Shown here: positions 10,495 to 21,700 of the stretch, piece by piece
Numbering within the stretch: the first letter of the stretch is position 1
How the letters are laid out: each line of letters opens with the position of its first letter
Assembly: GCA_036571765.1 (NCBI GenBank)
Contig: BROE01000019.1
Span: 5,519,824-5,583,823, forward strand
From: Plecoglossus altivelis
Lineage: Eukaryota; Chordata; Actinopteri; Osmeriformes; Plecoglossidae
Direction: 5' to 3'
DNA: 64,000 bases
Position numbers and translations under genes: made by a program
The notes under the pieces: generated by a model
What the model saw: only the letters and a program-made list of their open reading frames with translations
Databases searched by the model: none
What the model was told of the DNA's origin: nothing

Positions 10495-12489
10495 ATGGGC
10501 AGAGATTACTATACCGTATTGGAAATTTGTAGAAGTGCCACCGACGCAGACATCAAGAAAGCGTAAGTTTAGGCCTAAGTACTAGTACGACCATCCGTAG
10601 CAAGCTAGGCGTACTGTAGACTAGTTAACTGCACTATGAGCAATGTAACGTTACTAGTACCGTAGAGACGTAGACGAATGTCACAAGAATTAATACAGTA
10701 CAGTAGCCTGACAACACTCAAGGTCAATTATGACGGGCTGGTGATTATTGATGCATTTTTGTAGATACCGACAACTTGCTTTGAAGTACCACCCTCACAC
10801 AAATAATAAACCGGGTGCTAAAGAAAAATTCAATCAACTTGCAGAGGCCTACGACGTTTTGAGCGATCGTAAGTAAACCATGGGTGTTTGGTGGCGCAAT
10901 ACTGTACTGACTCTGTATTTAGCCATAAAATGATCTCCAGTCTACAGGGCAAATGTATATTAAAAGGGGAACTTTTGCAATTATTTTTTAGAGCCAACTG
11001 TTTTACACAAATAGTTGCCCTAGGTAACGTTAGCTGTAACATTGGTCCGTATGGTCATATTAATAATAGTCCATTGCAGCTCGAAAAAAGGCAACGTATG
11101 ACAAATTTGGGGAAGAAGGTTTGAAAGGTGGCATCCCACCTGAGTTCGGAGGGAACGGTGCTTGGTCCTCTGGATACGTCTATCATGGGAACCCTGACAA
11201 AGTATTCAGACAGTTCTTTGGAGGTGACAATCCATTTGCAGGTAAGCAAAAGCAATACATGTAAAGATGCTTGTTTCGGTGAAACCACACCCATAGTAAT
11301 GGTGCGGCTTAATATTTCAGACTTCCACACTAAAGATGGGAATGAAGTTGCCATTGGGTTTGGTGGTCTGCGAGGGAGAGGAGTAAAAACACAAGACTCC
11401 CCCATTGAAAGAGATCTGCACTTGGCCCTGGAGGATCTCTTCTTTGGATGCACCAAAAAGATCAAGATATCCCGTAGGGTAAGAGCCATGGGACTACCGT
11501 GCTTCAGCCTCGCATGACCACTTAGCAACAAACAACATTGCGACATGCAGTACTTTTTCTCAGGTCATGAATGACGATGGGCACACCTCTAGCATCAAAG
11601 ACAAAATACTGACGATTATCGTAAAGCCTGGATGGAATGAAGGCACAAAGATAACGTTCCCAGAGGAGGGGGATCAGGTGTGGCTGATCGCTTTTTACTC
11701 CCACATCACTACCGGTATCTCTATACGACACTGTTCCATATGTATGGAATATTCCTGTGAATGTTGTTGCATTCAATCTATATGCCATCATCAAACATTA
11801 ACGAGCCAACCTTTTGATATATAACCATTACTGCCCCAGAAGGGAATGAAATGCATGCATGTTCATGATGCTGAATAACTAGAGGTCCAGTCAGCCCATT
11901 CTGCACCCTTATGACCAGGCTTTTCCCCTCACAGGGACCCAATAGTATTCCTGCAGACATCGTGTTTGTTGTTCGTCAGAAAAGTCACCCCCGGTTTGTA
12001 CGGTCTCACAATGATCTTGTCTACACGGCTCAGATCACTCTGGAAATGGTAAGAACCTTAACCAACATGAGCGTTGTTCTTCATGATTAACATCACCACC
12101 TGCAACAAGTCTACTTTCACTCCTCAGGCCCTGACTGGTTTTTCTATTGACGTGGAGACACTGGATGGCCGACTTCTTAACATACCCGTCAACGACATCG
12201 TTCAGTGAGTGATCTTTGTACCGTTCCGGTTGACATCGTAGGTTCAACAAGATGTGAATTGTCAATAGCCAAGGGTAAAATAGGGGTTGTGGCTTTAACA
12301 ATTATACACAGTTAACATTGTTCACTTCTACCCAGCCAAAAATACAGTAAAGTGGTGACTGGAGAAGGGATGCCTCTATCCCAAGACCCTACCCAGAGGG
12401 GAAGCCTCATCATCCAGTTTGACACAGAATTCCCCCACAAGCTTTCAGCTGAGAAGAAACGCCTGATCAAGCAAGCCCTGGCTGTCTGA
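10495..12489 (+). CDS. dnajb13: DnaJ homolog B13 (axonemal radial-spoke J protein)
   Basis: A type II J protein found in sperm flagella and motile cilia, where it is part of radial spokes. Exons: 10495-10562, 10765-10868, 11080-11241, 11321-11478, 11564-11677, 11935-12048, 12128-12204 and 12336-12489, giving 316 residues, the same length as human DNAJB13. The J domain (MGRDYYTVLE to YDKFGEEGLKGG) occupies residues 1-70, followed by a Gly/Phe-containing segment and the C-terminal substrate-binding beta domains (LEDLFFGCTKKIKISRR, ILTIIVKPGW, ITFPEEGDQ, GEGMPL). The catalytic HPD tripeptide is replaced by HPH (10790-10798), so classic Hsp70 stimulation is unlikely. Human DNAJB13 has HPL at this site, so loss of the Asp appears to be a family trait. 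It is convergent with UCP2. Confidence 0.97.
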
Positions 12490-12555
12490 CGCACTGATAA
12501 CTACACGACCTCCGACCCCTAAAAAGTCACTGCAACAGAATCTTGAGACGAGAGA

Positions 12556-12582
12556 AATAAAAGAGACTTGTTAAATTTTATT
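12556..12582. terminator. Overlapping convergent poly(A) signals of DNAJB13 (+) and UCP2 (-)
   Basis: A plus-strand AATAAA at 12556-12561 serves DNAJB13, 67 bp after its stop. A minus-strand AATAAA (plus TTTATT, 12577-12582) serves UCP2, 133 bp after its stop. Cleavage normally occurs 10-30 nt past the hexamer, so each transcript would end inside or beyond the other's signal and the two 3' ends overlap by some tens of bases. Confidence 0.72.
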
Positions 12583-12714
12583 TTATGCGTCAAAGCTTTA
12601 AAATACAGAAAGGACCAGCTTTTCAGTACAATGGAGAGAAAGTGGTGCAAGAGACTAGTTGGTTATAAAAAAAAAAGATTGAAGGTAAACCCAGCATGTA
12701 GCCAGCAGCCTGCT

Positions 12715-14336
12715 CTACAGAGGGGCAGACCAGCTGTGGTGGGCCGTCATCATGGCACGTTTCAGCTGCTCGTATGTCACGAACATCACAACGTTCCAGG
12801 ATCCCAGCCGGAGGAAAGACGGCATGAACCTAGTGCACAGAGAAAAGCCATGCACCGTTAGGGCTATACTACCCTTTCTTCATAAAATGTAATGCAGTTC
12901 AAAGTTGCCAGACTTACCCCTTATAAAAGGAAAGGGGTCCCTCCTTGGTTGCCATAGCAAAAGCACAGTTGAGGGCACCTGTATACTGGCCCAGGGCAGA
13001 GTTCATGTATCTTGTCTTCACCACATCTACAGGTGAGGCTATTACGGTAGTGCAGAAACCAGCACCAAACGCAGCTGTGAAGTGGCAGGGGAGGTCATCT
13101 GTAGGGTAAAAGCATATGGAGAAGTCTGACAAATGAAAAGATTAAGCACGTAAACAGCATCATGCTGAATGGCAGTGACTTACCGGTCAAAGGTGTTGAT
13201 CTCAGCAGGGCATCTTTGATGAGGTCATAGGTCACCAGCTCAGTGCAGTTCACGATTGCATTACGTGCAATGTTTGGGCCCGTACCTGCGTGTTGACAGC
13301 AAAACATCAGTAACGCACAAACTAGAGAACCGACAGTCCACTTGAAGCAAATATTACCTCTCCACAGGCCACGAACGCCTTCCTGCTTTGCGATGGTCTT
13401 GTAGGCATCCATGGTTCCCTGGTAGCGCCGGCTTGGCCCAGAAGTGCTGGCCTGGGCCTGGAAGCGCACCTTTACTACGTCGGTAGGCTGGGCGAAGGCC
13501 ACTGCCATAGCGCCAGTGGTACACCCTGCCAGGAGACGGCTACCAATCCCAACATCTGAGAAAAGAGAAGCATCGAATGAACAGACGAGCAGCAAACATC
13601 CCGCTGAAGAGGGAGATGCTGGAGTATGACACTTACGGTCTGAGCCTTTGGTGTAGAACTGCTTGACAGAGTCATAGAGGCCAATGCGGACAGAGGCGAA
13701 GCTCATCTGTCTCTGCAGTCCGGCCACCAGCCCATTGTAGAGGCTTCTGGCCCCTTCAGTGCGCACCATGGTGGTGATGGTGCCAAACACGCCTCGATAC
13801 TTGACTGTTGTTCCATGACTAGACACAGCTGTGCCTTTTGCCTCTCCCTGGATCTGTGCAGGATAAAAGGGGCATGGAGACACTTAGACACTCAGGATGG
13901 GGGGGAAGGGTGGGGGCACTGGATAAGGGTCCAGGAAACAGTGGCCATGATGCAAGGTCCAGTATCCGCAGAATCCTAGGGGCTTACCCTACTCGTATGG
14001 GAGGAAGCCAGGCAGAGGAGAAACAAAAAGGATAGCATCAGCTATTAATGTGACAACCAGGTAGACATGAGTCAAACCTTTGTCTACCCAAGAAAGAGGC
14101 TGGTGCATGTACCACTTCTAACCCCTAGATGGCAGTGTTGACATGCCAATTCTAGCCCATTTAAAATCTGAAGTCAAGTACTTCTTGAAGGCTAATAGAA
14201 TCACCCATACCTGCAGTCGGACTTTGGCCGTGTCCAGGGGAAAGGTGAAGAGGTCAGCAATGCAGGCTGCAGTTCCAGCTCCTATAAACTTTACAGCTGC
14301 AGTAGGAGGCACATCAGCAGGTCTGAATCCAACCAT
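12715..14336 (-). CDS. ucp2: Mitochondrial uncoupling protein 2
   Basis: An SLC25 carrier of the inner mitochondrial membrane that moves protons or anions (C4 metabolites) and lowers membrane potential and ROS. Coding exons: 14336-14211, 13853-13637, 13555-13358, 13285-13184, 13098-12918 and 12829-12715, giving 312 residues (human UCP2 309). All three carrier signatures are present: PLDTAKVRLQ, PTDVVKVRFQ and PVDVVKTRYM. The start MVGFRPADVPPTAAVKF and the end (YEQLKRAMM, then SAPL) are typical of UCP2. The six-exon structure is phase-identical to UCP3 next door, as expected from tandem duplication. The middle of exon 2 is identical over 101 bp to UCP3, although other exons differ by about one base in five. 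The ATG sits in an exon that starts at 14424 after a CTACAG acceptor. Confidence 0.98.
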
Positions 14337-14887
14337 GGTTTTGGTTTTTTTAGAAGATCAGTGAAGCGTAAAAGGTGGCACGGGGACAAGAGGTGAACAC
14401 AAGATAAAGGAACTCTGCCCGGTACTGTAGGGAAGAGAAAATGGAGTTGTCAGGCTGTGTTTGTTATATAAAAAGATCAAAATACATGTTACAACACTGC
14501 CAGGAAACTGAAATTTTAACTCCATTATTCAATGATGCAATTCTTCACAGCATCTACAAGTTAAAAAAAGTAACTTTTTTTTTAAAGTTCAAGTGACCAA
14601 CTGGCATCAACCACCACATCCACCCCACCCCCCGCTTCTGCATTGGCGGATCTGCCTGTTGCTAAGTCAGTAGCGACAGAGCACAGTACAAAAGGAAGTA
14701 CTGTACACGGTTGTTTTTGCAGTGCTGTTATCAGATGGCTATTCAGGCTACACTGAACACGAGCCCACAGTGGGACAAAGGAACACGAATCCATTTTTAG
14801 AAAGGTCTCAGACTTGTAACGACACAATGATGTAGCTTACATTTAGAGTTACTATTCCCACTGAAAGTTTAAAAACGTTAAACTTAC

Positions 14888-15245
14888 CTTTATTAAAGCG
14901 ACCCAGGACGGAGATCAGGATTCTCTAAAGGCGTCCCTCTGATCGAAATTACTTTCACCTATAATTTTCTTGCCTTGTTCTTCCATAGAAAAAGCTTCAA
15001 AAACGGTATACCCAAAAAACATATCAAAAAGTCTGAAAAACAAGAGTAAAAGTTTGGTTACACGTCAAGAAAGAAAAACATGTTACGCACATTTACTACG
15101 GCAAAGACACCTAAAACACGAAGTTGAAACTTTACCTTCTATTAAAAGGTGAAATGGTTTTACACAACTTCTGTCGATGGTACCGATGTTGTTGTAAGCT
15201 TATGTAACTTGCCGGGTCTCAAAGCTTCTGCTGGCGAACTACAGT
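14888..15245 (-). other. ucp2: UCP2 untranslated leader exons (predicted)
   Basis: Minus-strand donors GTAAGT at 14887 and GTAAAG at 15135 lie downstream of a TATA box. This suggests two untranslated exons, about 15245-15136 and about 14955-14888, spliced to the ATG exon at 14424. Two leader exons before the start codon is the known layout of vertebrate UCP2. Limits at the 5' sides are guesses. Confidence 0.5.
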
Positions 15246-15268
15246 TGAGAGGAGAGGAAACAGCTGTG

Positions 15269-15275
15269 TTTTATA
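15269..15275 (-). promoter_or_regulatory. UCP2 TATA box
   Basis: The minus strand reads GGGGGTATAAAACACAGC, a near-perfect TATA box about 30 bp before the predicted leader exon. Just upstream is TGACGTGTCA, a CRE-like word, which would fit hormonal or cAMP control but is only a sequence match. Confidence 0.6.
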
Positions 15276-15934
15276 CCCCCAGGAAACCATGACACGTCAT
15301 GACAAAACAGCTGTGTTTGTTCTAGCAAAGCATGCCGCGTGGTTGTGCAAACAGCACTTCCTCATTTGCCAAGGGAACACGTGTGGTCGTACTTTGGATG
15401 ATAATTGATTTACCTTGTCAAATAATGATGTTATTTGGTATCAGTCTAGTTTTCGTACAAACGAATCAGATAGGTCCAGCAAGGAATTCGTAATGTGCCG
15501 TGGTACATCTCAGAACATGTAGGCATAATTGCCGGTTTCATGTTGATTAATAATGTGATCCGTTTTCTTAGACTGTGTGTGCGTCTCAGAAAAAATCGGT
15601 TCAAATCTCAGGTTAAGATTGTTGAGGACGCTAAACTGGACTGCAGATGGTATTGTGGTTTCCTGTGCCTGTATCTTGAGTTGAGTTCAGATGCCCCGTT
15701 GTACCAACAACTTGGGGACGATCCATCTTTGAAAAGTACAGTTTTAGTCGGCATACAGTCGAGGTAGGTCAAACAAATAGCTCTGAAAGAACATACAATT
15801 CAGACCGTAATCTCTGACCACCTCTCCAGCACATCGGTAATCATTAGGCTTTAAAACAAATCAGCAATTCACATCACGTGACACGCTCGTTTTTTGTTGA
15901 CGAAAACATGATAACAGAGTTGAAAAGTTTCAGC
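15276..15934. other. UCP2 upstream / UCP3 downstream spacer
   Basis: About 0.65 kb between the UCP2 TATA box and the UCP3 poly(A) signals, holding UCP2 upstream promoter sequence. A 90-codon frame at 15495-15767 starts with GTG and resembles nothing known. No gene is called. Confidence 0.6.
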
Positions 15935-15957
15935 TTTATTCATATACAATATTTATT
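15935..15957 (-). terminator. UCP3 poly(A) signals
   Basis: Two minus-strand AATAAA hexamers (plus TTTATT at 15952-15957 and 15935-15940) lie about 475-495 bp after the UCP3 stop and would end a 3' UTR of about 0.5 kb. Confidence 0.65.
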
Positions 15958-16430
15958 TCGAGTAAATACAATGTATGGCATTACAAAATAGATATCAGCC
16001 CTGTGCTGATCAACCAGTGAGGCACCAAGCGCTCTCATCTTAATAAGAACATTTCGTGTAAACAAAGAAATATGTACATAAGATCAGCTACAAAATGAAA
16101 CCTGCACAAATACCTGTAAACTTTGCTTTTACGCAGTTATTGGAAAGAAATGGAAAAATGGCCACATCTGTCTGTCTACTCCATTCTCTGTCCTGCGCTC
16201 AGGCCCTGAAACTGCAGTCAACTGGGAAATACCATCCATGCATTTCCACGTAACGTACTTCATAATCCACTCCATCATAGGCTAGGCACAGACCACCGCT
16301 GAATCTTCAAAGGAAGCGTTGTGGAGTACCGGAGTTATGGAGGGACCTTGCGAGACATCGTATTCAGCCATGCCGGCACGGCTATGTCCAGTACAAACAT
16401 AGAACCAGGAGCAAAAACTGCGGGCAGGTA

Positions 16431-17939
16431 TCAGAATGGTGACTCCCAGGATTGATGTGCTCTCATCATAGCCCTTTTGATCTGCTCGTACGACACAAAC
16501 ATCACTATATTCCAGGACCCCAGTCGCAGGAAGGAGGGCACGAATCTGGATAAGAGGAGGCAGGGAAATGTTATATAATGCTGTTCAATTCTGTCTTAAC
16601 ATATGTATGTGTAGTAATCTCTGAGGATGGCATCTAAAATGTGCTGGTGCGTGGCTCTTGTGCCTACCCTTTATAGAAGGCTTTGGGCCCCTCCTTTGTC
16701 ATCATGGTGATCGCACAGTTTACCGCGCTGTTATACTGTCCTGCGGCTGAATTCATAAACCGAGTCTTGACCACATCTACAGGCGATGCCACAATAGTGG
16801 TGCAGAAACCCGCTCCGAAAGCAGCCGTGAAGTGACACGGTAGGTTATCTGCAGTCGTGGGAAAACAGGACGGCCAAGTCAACGTTTTCACATGTTGATT
16901 TGGCGTGGCGCTAAGCGCTGTCAGGATTCATTCCGTTATTTGCTCACCTGTCATCAGGTCATATTTCAGTATGAGTTCCTTGATAAGATCATAGGTGACC
17001 AGCTCCGAGCAGTTCACGATGGCATTGCGCGTGATGTTAGGCATGCAACCTGAAACAGGAAGTAAACATGAGAAAAGTGCCCTAATCGTATTTCAGCTTT
17101 TAATACAGGACTACTTGATCATAGGGAAACTGCTGACTCACCTTTCCAAAGGCCCCGCACACCTTCATCTCGGGCAATGGTCCGGTAGGCATCCATGGTG
17201 CCGTTGTACCTCCTCACACCATCAGCCAGGCGGACCTGAGCCTGAAACCGTACTTTGACCACATCGGTGGGCTGAGCGAAGGCCACAGCCAAGGCTCCGG
17301 TGGTGCAGCCAGCCATCAGCCGAACGACAATACTAGCATCTGCAGGAAGGTGTGAATCTTTAGTTAAGGATTCACTGCCAAGTAGTCATGGAAAAATAAA
17401 TGAACAACTGACCATGCATAAATGCATTGTGTTTTCACAAGATATCTGGGATGATAAAAACTAAGGAGGCTGCGTAAAACTCACTCTCGGAGCCTCGGCT
17501 GTAGAACTGCTTCATCGAGTCATACAGGCCGATGCGGACCGAGGCGAAGCTCATCTGTCTCTGCAGTCCGGCCACCAGCCCATTGTAGAGGCTTCTGGCC
17601 CCTTCAGTGCGCACCATGGTGGTGATGGTGCCAAACACGCCCCGGTACTTAACCACATGGGCCCCCTGCACTACCGATTCTCCTTGAATCTGGGTAATGA
17701 GACACATGGTACTGATCACAGCTGATGGCAAGCAGGCCAACTCTGCCAATGTTATATATATATATATATATAATCAAATCTTGGGCTGCCTAGCAAACCA
17801 GTACGACCCTTACCTGTAGTCTGACTTTAGCTGTATCCAAAGGAAATGTGACCAGGTCAGCAATGCATGCTGCCGTGCCGGCACCAAAGAATTTGACTGC
17901 AGCCGTTGGTGCCAGGTCTGTGGGTTTAATGCCCACCAT
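16431..17939 (-). CDS. ucp3: Mitochondrial uncoupling protein 3
   Basis: An SLC25 inner-membrane carrier, in mammals mainly in skeletal muscle and tied to fatty-acid handling. Coding exons: 17939-17814, 17689-17485, 17339-17142, 17049-16948, 16848-16668 and 16545-16431, giving 308 residues (human UCP3 312). The carrier signatures are PLDTAKVRLQ, PTDVVKVRFQ and PVDVVKTRFM. The end, SWESPF, matches the UCP3-specific SPF terminus, and the start MVGIKPTDLAP resembles human UCP3 MVGLKPSD. It lies head-to-tail upstream of UCP2, the same arrangement as in mammals. Part of exon 2 is identical to UCP2 over 101 bp. An AG acceptor lies 2 bases before the ATG, so the leader is on separate upstream exon(s). 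A short (TA)n run lies in the first coding intron (about 17753-17772). Confidence 0.97.
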
Positions 17940-18600
17940 AGCTGTATCGGAGCAGAGGGGTGACTGACAAGTTCAGTCTCTTGATGGAGCTGTAGTCCCA
18001 CACTGACCACCTAATGTGGTTACCTGAAGGGATAGCAAAAGGATTGCCTTGCATTACATCACTTGTATTTCCACATGTAAAGTTCTTTCCAAAAAAAACG
18101 TGGTCCAGTTATATTATAATGACAGATTGAGAATAGCTGCCCTCCCCACCTGTTTGAGTAAAAAGTGTTAAAGTCTCTCCCAAGGGTATACTTGTATATG
18201 TGTATAGCTGTTGAATGTCTCCACCTAAACAAGCAGTGCAGCGTATCACTAATTGTGAAAAATGTCAATGTTTTACTTCAAGAATATGGTTTCTATGTCC
18301 AACCTTACAAAGTGTTTTGCTGACATTACACAATCACAAAACTATTCCTATAATTATCCTACATCAAGCCAACACCTCGACTCTCACCACTACCCCATTC
18401 TCTACTATTATGAATTTACTCTAATGAATTTGGTAGGTATCATTCTGGATATCAAAATGTATTTTAGTTGAAATACGAACTATTCCAGGTGCACACATGA
18501 CCAGTCATGTTTCTCTGTCAATTGTTGTGTCATTTCTTATGCATAATGACATAATATACTCCAACCGATAGTCATTCATCACTCCATTCAATGCAGTTAC

Positions 18601-18725
18601 CTGTTTGGCTTTTTTCTCTCAAAATGTAATCCGTTATATGGTGGTAAAGTTAGTTAGATCCTCAGAACCTCAATAGATACTTCACGCACTGACTGAGGAG
18701 CGCTCCATGGGCTCTTCAATTTATA
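18601..18725 (-). promoter_or_regulatory. ucp3: UCP3 TATA box and predicted untranslated first exon
   Basis: The minus strand reads GTCTATAAATTG at about 18714-18728, a TATA box. About 25-30 bp downstream begins a likely leader exon (about 18692-18601) ending at an AG/GTAACT donor. It would splice to the ATG exon at 17941 or to an intermediate exon. Confidence 0.5.
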
Positions 18726-21700
18726 GACGCCTCTTGCGCGCTACTTAACCTGTCAAGTTTCTTCTTGCCACAGAATGCACGCGAGCGTCAAGACGGTATC
18801 TGTATCTCCGGTGTTTACGTCAATACAGCGTGTTGTTGGTCTGCGCAAAACAACCGTATTTCTCTATATTAGATCAAACGGAATGCCCATTATTTTAATA
18901 TATTACAAATGCACAGATTATTTTGTTTCTTTAAGGTTGGCTGTATTTCAGACAATATTTTCAGCATGTGTGAGGGATGTGATTTGATCTGATAAACTTT
19001 GTATAATGAATGACGGGGGACAAATCATTCATTGTTCTACAGATATTTTAAAAAACGGTAATCCCTTTATTGATGAAGAATATTTATGACACTATATTTA
19101 TGCTACATAAAGATAATATTTAAAGAAGTCAACAGTGTTGCAACCTGAATTTACACCACAAGAATATATGTTCTTGCTTTCATGTTTTCGTCTCAATTTC
19201 CACAAATCACACTTTACGTGTGGTGATAGTGCATATGATCACATCACTTACGCACAACAAGAACACTGCCAGTTTCCTTGTCATTCTCCTATTGGTCTGT
19301 GTATGTAGCCAATCAGACAAAGGGGCTGGTCTAGATTCCATAAGTGCCATTCCATGTGCATCCAACATGTTAACAACTCGAACTTCAGGGCAGCTCAGTT
19401 TTAAACCCTGACTGAGGTGGTGGGTAAGCTTTTACCTTACTGTCTTACTGTAACACTGTAACTACCCCCAAAACTCAAATGGCATTTAACCAACTATTGA
19501 TGGAAACAGCTGTCAGTCTAGTCACGTGATGGGGGTCAGATCAGACGCTAACTTGACCACATTGTGGTTTATCCAGAGTTTTTTCTCACTGTCCCATGCA
19601 TGCATGCATGATGAGGTCTGCCTTTAACCCTTTGGGTTGCGCGTTGGAGTCCTCCATCGATTATCAATTAACCTGCAGAAGCATTTGAGAAACCAAAATG
19701 TTTACCACTATAGGCAGTTTTCCGGCTCAGCCACAAGTCCCCCCCCCCCCACTCCATTCCGTAACACAGCCTCAACACAGCACGAGGATGACAGTTTTGG
19801 CATCCCGATAAACCTATGAAACGCTCTGAAAAAGGGAACCGCCATGCCTCTCAGCCAATCCATGCCTTGGGGTGAGGTGGGTGGACTAACAGGGCATCTG
19901 TATGTAATCAATCAGATGACTCAGCATCTGGCTAAAGCTGGAAGAGTTAAAGCAAAGACTGTCCTCTGGTCGCTTTCATCTGCAGTAGTGATGTTCAGCT
20001 GACACACACCATTCAACTCCAGCAGAGTTCCAGCCTGACTAACCCTGTACTCCAGTCTTGCCTGTTCAGTAGATCTGGCCTGTGACTGCTATGCATAATA
20101 CTTCAGATATAGAAAAACCAGTTATCTGGCCTCTGGTAAACTGATACAATGAAATATTGAACTAAGTCATCATCAGTTGCATGCTTTGTCTCTCTTTAAA
20201 ATATACCCACAAACAATCTGTGAGATTCGGAGAAATTCCACTACAGTATGGAAGTCAGCGTTCCACAGGTGTGGAATTCATTGGCAGTAGCACACCAAAA
20301 CACCACAGCCTTGTTTTTCTGTTAGAGCCACCGGCTACAGATTTAAACATGTAAATCATGTAGGTATGACACACCGTGACACATTTACTGACGAAAGATC
20401 TGGGCGCTGCTGAACCCACCTGCTGGTCTCACCTCCAGCCTAAACCGGTTTCCTCGATCTATAACCTTCACACAGTCTGTCGCTCGATCTGGTAAACAAC
20501 CACTTCTTTCAGCCCCACCCATCCTGCTCTCACCCTCCCAAAAGGAAACTCAACCTGGGTACGAAAGGCTCACAGACACCAGACACCCCAACTGCCATGT
20601 GCTCTGGCTAAGTGTAGTCAAACAGACGATTCCTCTAACTCTATAAATACATCAGGCAGAACATCCCTATGAGGTTAATAGAGCAGACTGACCCAATGGA
20701 AAAGTGCGCGCGAGCGACTGAAGTATGTGGATGTCCCTGCGTGTGTGCTTGTTGTTTATTTATTTGTGACCTGTGCTGTCATGTTATGCTGCACACTTTG
20801 TCATTCCTCGAGTGTGTTTACTGGCGTGGCGAGCGACAAGCTTGCGGGAACATCTGTAATAGCTGGGCTCCTGTTCTAGAACAGTTTCAAAGCAAACGTG
20901 CAGACACTTCCCCTATGAGCAACACAACAGAAATGCAGTTAGGCAATATTGACAGTGAGAATGTGCAACAATTTGAGTAACTATAAACTATTTCAATAAC
21001 CTAATTGGATTTAATCTCGCCTCAGTAAAACCTCTGCTCATTCATATCACTGAATTACCATGCAGAGTTGACTGAGTGGGAGAGTTAAACTAAATAATTC
21101 CAGTTTCTGGATTGCACATGCACCTTTGTAATAATGTGTCGGTTGAGGTGTGGGATAGCAAATAAACACGTTTGTCAGCTGAAAAAGAATGTCTTTCGTT
21201 CTAACAAAACAAGACGGGTTCAACGCAGAAAGGACATAGGATGTCCAATTGCAGGACGGGAGAGGCTTTTTTATTGCTGTGGCAGAAGTATTTTCTGTGG
21301 AGAGCGTCGCTAAAGTACGTCAGACGGTGTGTCCTTTCTGTAGAGTCACGGCCCAGTGCTGCACCTGCCTGAACAAACAGCCCTCCCAGCCCCCTCCATC
21401 CTTCTCCCTGAAGCCCTGCCAGTGTACTAAATAGGGTAAGCTGCCCACTGTCCAAACCCCCCCAGTAGTGCTGTGGTACTTGGCACGGCCATTGGCCCGC
21501 CGGTCTTTGCTGCGTGGTCAGCTGAAGGAAGTTTGGGGGGAGCAGAAACACAGAGGCTGCCCTGACAGATGTTGATGCAGCATATGTAGGAGTACAAGAT
21601 TTACGTATTTTCTGAAAGGAAATAAGGATATTACAAGCACAGTGAAGCCTTATGAACCTGGTTTATCAATGACAATGAACAACTGAACTGCTTAGCTATC

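Noticed and set aside
13444..13629. Plus-strand frames over UCP2 exons
   Set aside because: They are shadows of the UCP2 coding exons on the opposite strand.
15495..15767. 90-codon frame between UCP2 and UCP3, considered as COA4 or a small mitochondrial protein
   Set aside because: It begins with GTG, has no twin CX9C pattern, and matches nothing I recognise.
18775..18987. 70-codon plus frame divergent from UCP3
   Set aside because: No similarity, no splice or poly(A) context, and ordinary AT-rich codon content.
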